From positions 248,001 through 312,000 of the forward strand of contig JBKAGO010000066.1 in assembly GCA_046290435.1 (NCBI GenBank): a stretch of DNA of 64,000 bases. Direction: 5' to 3'. Shown here piece after piece: positions 61,851 through 64,000 of this stretch. The notes beneath the pieces were generated by a model. That model was not told where the DNA came from, did not search any database, and saw only the letters and a program-made list of their open reading frames with translations. The stretch is from CAVQUE01 sp046290435. GTDB lineage: Bacteria; Actinomycetota; Acidimicrobiia; Acidimicrobiales; UBA8592. The position numbers were made by a program, and so were the translations under genes. Position 1 is the first letter of the stretch, and each line of letters begins with the position of its first letter.

Positions 61851-62564
61851 TCAACCTTCTGTGCTCGTCGATGGAGTCGATGGAGTCGATGGACCGGTGG
61901 TTGCATCGGGCGCGAGCCGAGCGAGGAACCAGTCGGCGGTGAGGTGCTGCACCTCCTCCATCGCCCCCGGTTCTTCGAACAGATGGGTCGCGCCGGCCAC
62001 GACGTGGAGGCGGACGTCGCAGCGGAGCTTCTCGGCGGCGGAACGGTTGAGCTCGATGACCTGGGGGTCGTTCCCGCCGACGATCAGCAACGTCGGCGCC
62101 TGCACCAGACGGAGCGCCTCGCCGGCGAGATCGGGTCGCCCTCCACGAGAGACCACTGCGCCGACGCGCTCGGCACGCGCCGCGGCACCGAGGAGCGCCG
62201 CGGCGGCGCCCGTGCTGGCGCCGAAACACCCCAACGGTAGGTGGGCGGCGTCGGGACGGTCGTCGAGCCAGTCGAGCGTCTGGATCACCCGCTCGCCGAG
62301 CATCGCGATGTCGAAGCGATGCTCGCGGGTGACGACGTCACGTTCCTCTTCGGCCGGTGTCAGCAGGTCCATCAACAGCGTGGCCAGCCCCCGACTCCGG
62401 AGGTACCGGGCAACTGCCCGATTGCGTGGGCTGAGCCGGCTGCTCCCGCTGCCGTGGGCGAAGACCACCACGGCAACGGCGTGGGAGGGAATGACCAGGT
62501 CGCCGGTGAGGTGCCCGCCCGAGTCGATCGGTATGTGACAGACCTCGGTGTGTTCGGTCGCCAT
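61851..62564 (-). CDS. Dienelactone hydrolase-like alpha/beta hydrolase
   Basis: 237 aa. The oxyanion strand is VVFAHGSGSSRLSPRN, the nucleophile Ser117 is in CFGASTGAAAALL, the Asp is in IVGGNDPQVIE and the His is in VAGATHLFEEPGAMEEV. This matches the DLH-like module that accompanies phosphoribosyltransferase and erythromycin-esterase modules in other actinobacteria. The C-terminus ends in Ser/Thr/Pro repeats encoded by a 9-base tandem repeat. Confidence 0.9.
   Translation of the reverse strand: MATEHTEVCHIPIDSGGHLTGDLVIPSHAVAVVVFAHGSGSSRLSPRNRAVARYLRSRGLATLLMDLLTPAEEERDVVTREHRFDIAMLGERVIQTLDWLDDRPDAAHLPLGCFGASTGAAAALLGAAARAERVGAVVSRGGRPDLAGEALRLVQAPTLLIVGGNDPQVIELNRSAAEKLRCDVRLHVVAGATHLFEEPGAMEEVQHLTADWFLARLAPDATTGPSTPSTPSTSTEG
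61867..61893. repeat. Three tandem copies of GTCGATGGA
   Basis: Three exact 9-base units lie in the 3' end of the hydrolase gene and encode the terminal STPSTPST sequence on the minus strand. Copy number could vary by slippage without shifting the frame. Confidence 0.8.
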
Positions 62565-62628
62565 GGGCGAGGACTGCCCCGCCGCCGGCTTCCTGACACC
62601 TCCGAGCGCCCGAAGTCGGCGAGCTACC

Positions 62629-63795
62629 TCAGAAGTCGGTGCGGCAGTGGGCGATCGGGTCCCAGCCGAAGAACGCGTCGGCTCGACGCAGCACCGACTC
62701 CGAGCGGGCCTCGAGCAGACGGCCACGGGCGAGCTCCGATGCGCTGATGCCACCGAGCAGGAGGGTGCCCGCCGCAGGCCGCTGCAGCACGAGGTCTGCA
62801 GCGGCGTCGGTGGCGGCGCACCCATCGGCGGAGACCTCCCACCGCTGATCGTCGAGCTCGATCACGAGGCGGTCATCGAGCCGGTAGGAGCGCGACCCGA
62901 AGCAGTGTGCGATGTCGACCGGACGGAGCCAGAGGTGATCGTTGAGTTCGGTGGTCCGCAACGCTCGCGGGTCCTCGATGAGGTGCCGGAGCGGATCGTC
63001 GAGCGCGACGTGCCCGGCGGACCGGACGGGGCCGACCAGGTCGACCGACAGCACCGTCGACCACAGCGCAGCATGGGCGTCGTCGGTTGCGGCGACCAGG
63101 TCGAGGACGGTGAGCTCGTGGGCCGGGTGACCGTCGTGCCACTGGCTCTTCACCTTCCAGGCCGCATAGCCGTCGTCGTGGAGCGCGACGACGAGGCCCG
63201 GGCTCCAGCGCCGGATCAGCTCTCGGATCCAGGTGTGGTCGCGGCTGAGTTCGCCTGGTTGGCTGCGCCGATAGCGGTCGTAGCGTTCGACCAGCGCGTC
63301 GAGCTCGGCGGTCGGATCGACGAGGCGGACGCTGCCGTGCGGTGGCCGGTACTCGTCACGGACGTTGGTGCGGCGCCGGTCGATCGACGACACGGTGTAG
63401 CGAGTGGCGACGCCGTAGCCGAACCGTTGGTAGATGGCGCCCTCGCTGGCGGTGAGCGCAAGTACCGCCTCGCCCCGGGCGGCGCCGTCGTCATGCACGG
63501 CCTCCATCAACGATCGGAGCAGGCCCCGCCGCCGATGGGTGACGGCGACCGAAACCCAGGTGACTGCGGTGCAGCTGACGATCGCACCGCCTGGGAGGGT
63601 CAGCTCCTTTTCGAAAGAGCCTGCGATGCCGACGATGTCGGATCCGTCGAGCGCGACACGGAAGCGCTCGAGGTCGTTCATCGCCGCAGCGGCCTCGACG
63701 TCCTCGGGCGTGTACGTGATGCCGAACGCCTGGCCGTCGGCAGCCACGATCGCAGGGAACATCTCTTCGGTCGGCGTGACGATCTCGACGCTCAT
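62629..63795 (-). CDS. Eis-like GNAT N-acetyltransferase
   Basis: 388 aa. The N-terminal GNAT domain carries the acetyl-CoA loop VAVTHRRRGLLRSLM. A second GNAT-like domain and a C-terminal SCP2-like sterol-carrier domain follow. The chain ends in HCRTDF; in mycobacterial Eis the carboxylate of the terminal Phe serves as general base, and the Phe end is kept here. Known Eis proteins acetylate aminoglycosides and protein lysines. It lies 64 bases upstream of the hydrolase start on the same strand. Confidence 0.9.
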   Translation of the reverse strand: MSVEIVTPTEEMFPAIVAADGQAFGITYTPEDVEAAAAMNDLERFRVALDGSDIVGIAGSFEKELTLPGGAIVSCTAVTWVSVAVTHRRRGLLRSLMEAVHDDGAARGEAVLALTASEGAIYQRFGYGVATRYTVSSIDRRRTNVRDEYRPPHGSVRLVDPTAELDALVERYDRYRRSQPGELSRDHTWIRELIRRWSPGLVVALHDDGYAAWKVKSQWHDGHPAHELTVLDLVAATDDAHAALWSTVLSVDLVGPVRSAGHVALDDPLRHLIEDPRALRTTELNDHLWLRPVDIAHCFGSRSYRLDDRLVIELDDQRWEVSADGCAATDAAADLVLQRPAAGTLLLGGISASELARGRLLEARSESVLRRADAFFGWDPIAHCRTDF

Positions 63796-64000
63796 CGGCC
63801 CAGTCTCGCCGCCGAACCTCGGCTGGGCACGGCAATTTCGTCACGGCCTTGCTGCCAACCGAGGACCGAGGCGCCGCCGGTCGAGTGGGGGACCGGCGGA
63901 CGGACTCGCTCGGCGCTGTCGATCGCGTCGCCGGCGCACGGGCGCGCCGCGATCCCGAGCGGCCGTATGCGCGCCGCAGTGTCGAGCGGGCGCGTGGGAT
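63796..64000. other. Right-edge non-coding stretch
   Basis: 205 bases after the Eis-like start, up to the window edge. No convincing gene start, RNA or repeat was recognised. It holds the promoter of the Eis-like gene and probably the flank of a gene outside. Confidence 0.4.

Noticed and set aside
1..64000. CRISPR arrays, tRNA or rRNA genes, insertion sequences, prophage
   Set aside because: No regularly spaced repeats, cloverleaf-like intergenic sequences, transposase or integrase genes were recognised by eye.

Overview
The window is GC-rich throughout, has many GTG starts and many 4-base stop/start overlaps, and carries a DUF3039 protein, an ECF sigma factor and an Eis-type acetyltransferase. 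This fits a free-living, catabolically versatile high-GC actinobacterium; an Acidimicrobiia-type lineage is a guess. No rRNA, tRNA, CRISPR array, insertion sequence or phage gene was seen. Coding density is about 95 %. 55 complete protein genes are called, plus one cut by the left edge, one frameshifted gene and one 18-codon leader.

Region A (1-21180) looks like a catabolic regulon. Three minus-strand units are: (i) a BMP-type ABC importer with aldo/keto reductase, MDR reductase, methyltransferase and an amidohydrolase (8413 to 1); (ii) a lone Rieske oxygenase (11007-9802); (iii) a six-gene operon of Rieske oxygenase (frameshifted), cupin, HyuA, HyuB, acyl-CoA ligase and a second Rieske oxygenase (19053-11159). 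A further Rieske oxygenase (8798) and a VOC protein (20707) are on the plus strand. A FadR-type GntR regulator lies at 19705-20418. Copies of a TGGTnnnACCA dyad sit in front of its own gene and in front of each of these units. I infer uptake and oxidative opening of an N-containing cyclic or methylated compound; the substrate is unknown.

Region B (21196-33761) is mixed: histidine phosphatase, acyl-CoA dehydrogenase, PfkB kinase, DUF3039, an ECF sigma/membrane protein/ABC ATPase trio, an MMPL transporter, a thioester-reductase-like SDR, a large AAA-LuxR regulator and an alpha/beta hydrolase with Cys in the nucleophile position.

Region C (33844-49435) is a second regulated catabolic locus. A GntR gene (38636) is flanked by two copies of TTGTATACATC. 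One fronts a leftward set (gamma-glutamyltransferase-like protein, molybdopterin oxidoreductase, patatin). The other fronts a rightward ten-gene operon of two amidohydrolases, formamidase-like protein, RidA, an NMT1/THI5-type ABC importer, an LLM flavin oxidoreductase and an M20-like protein. The gene set resembles a Rut-like or thiamine-pyrimidine-like degradation pathway but matches no pathway I know.

Region D (49522-64000) holds a saccharopine-dehydrogenase-like reductase, a phosphoesterase/ATP-grasp/acyltransferase set, GAPDH, a cation/proton antiporter, a P-type ATPase, a second PfkB kinase, an erythromycin-esterase-family protein, an alpha/beta hydrolase and an Eis-like acetyltransferase. 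The P-type ATPase, PfkB, erythromycin esterase and hydrolase combination recalls the mycobacterial dormancy (DosR) gene set.
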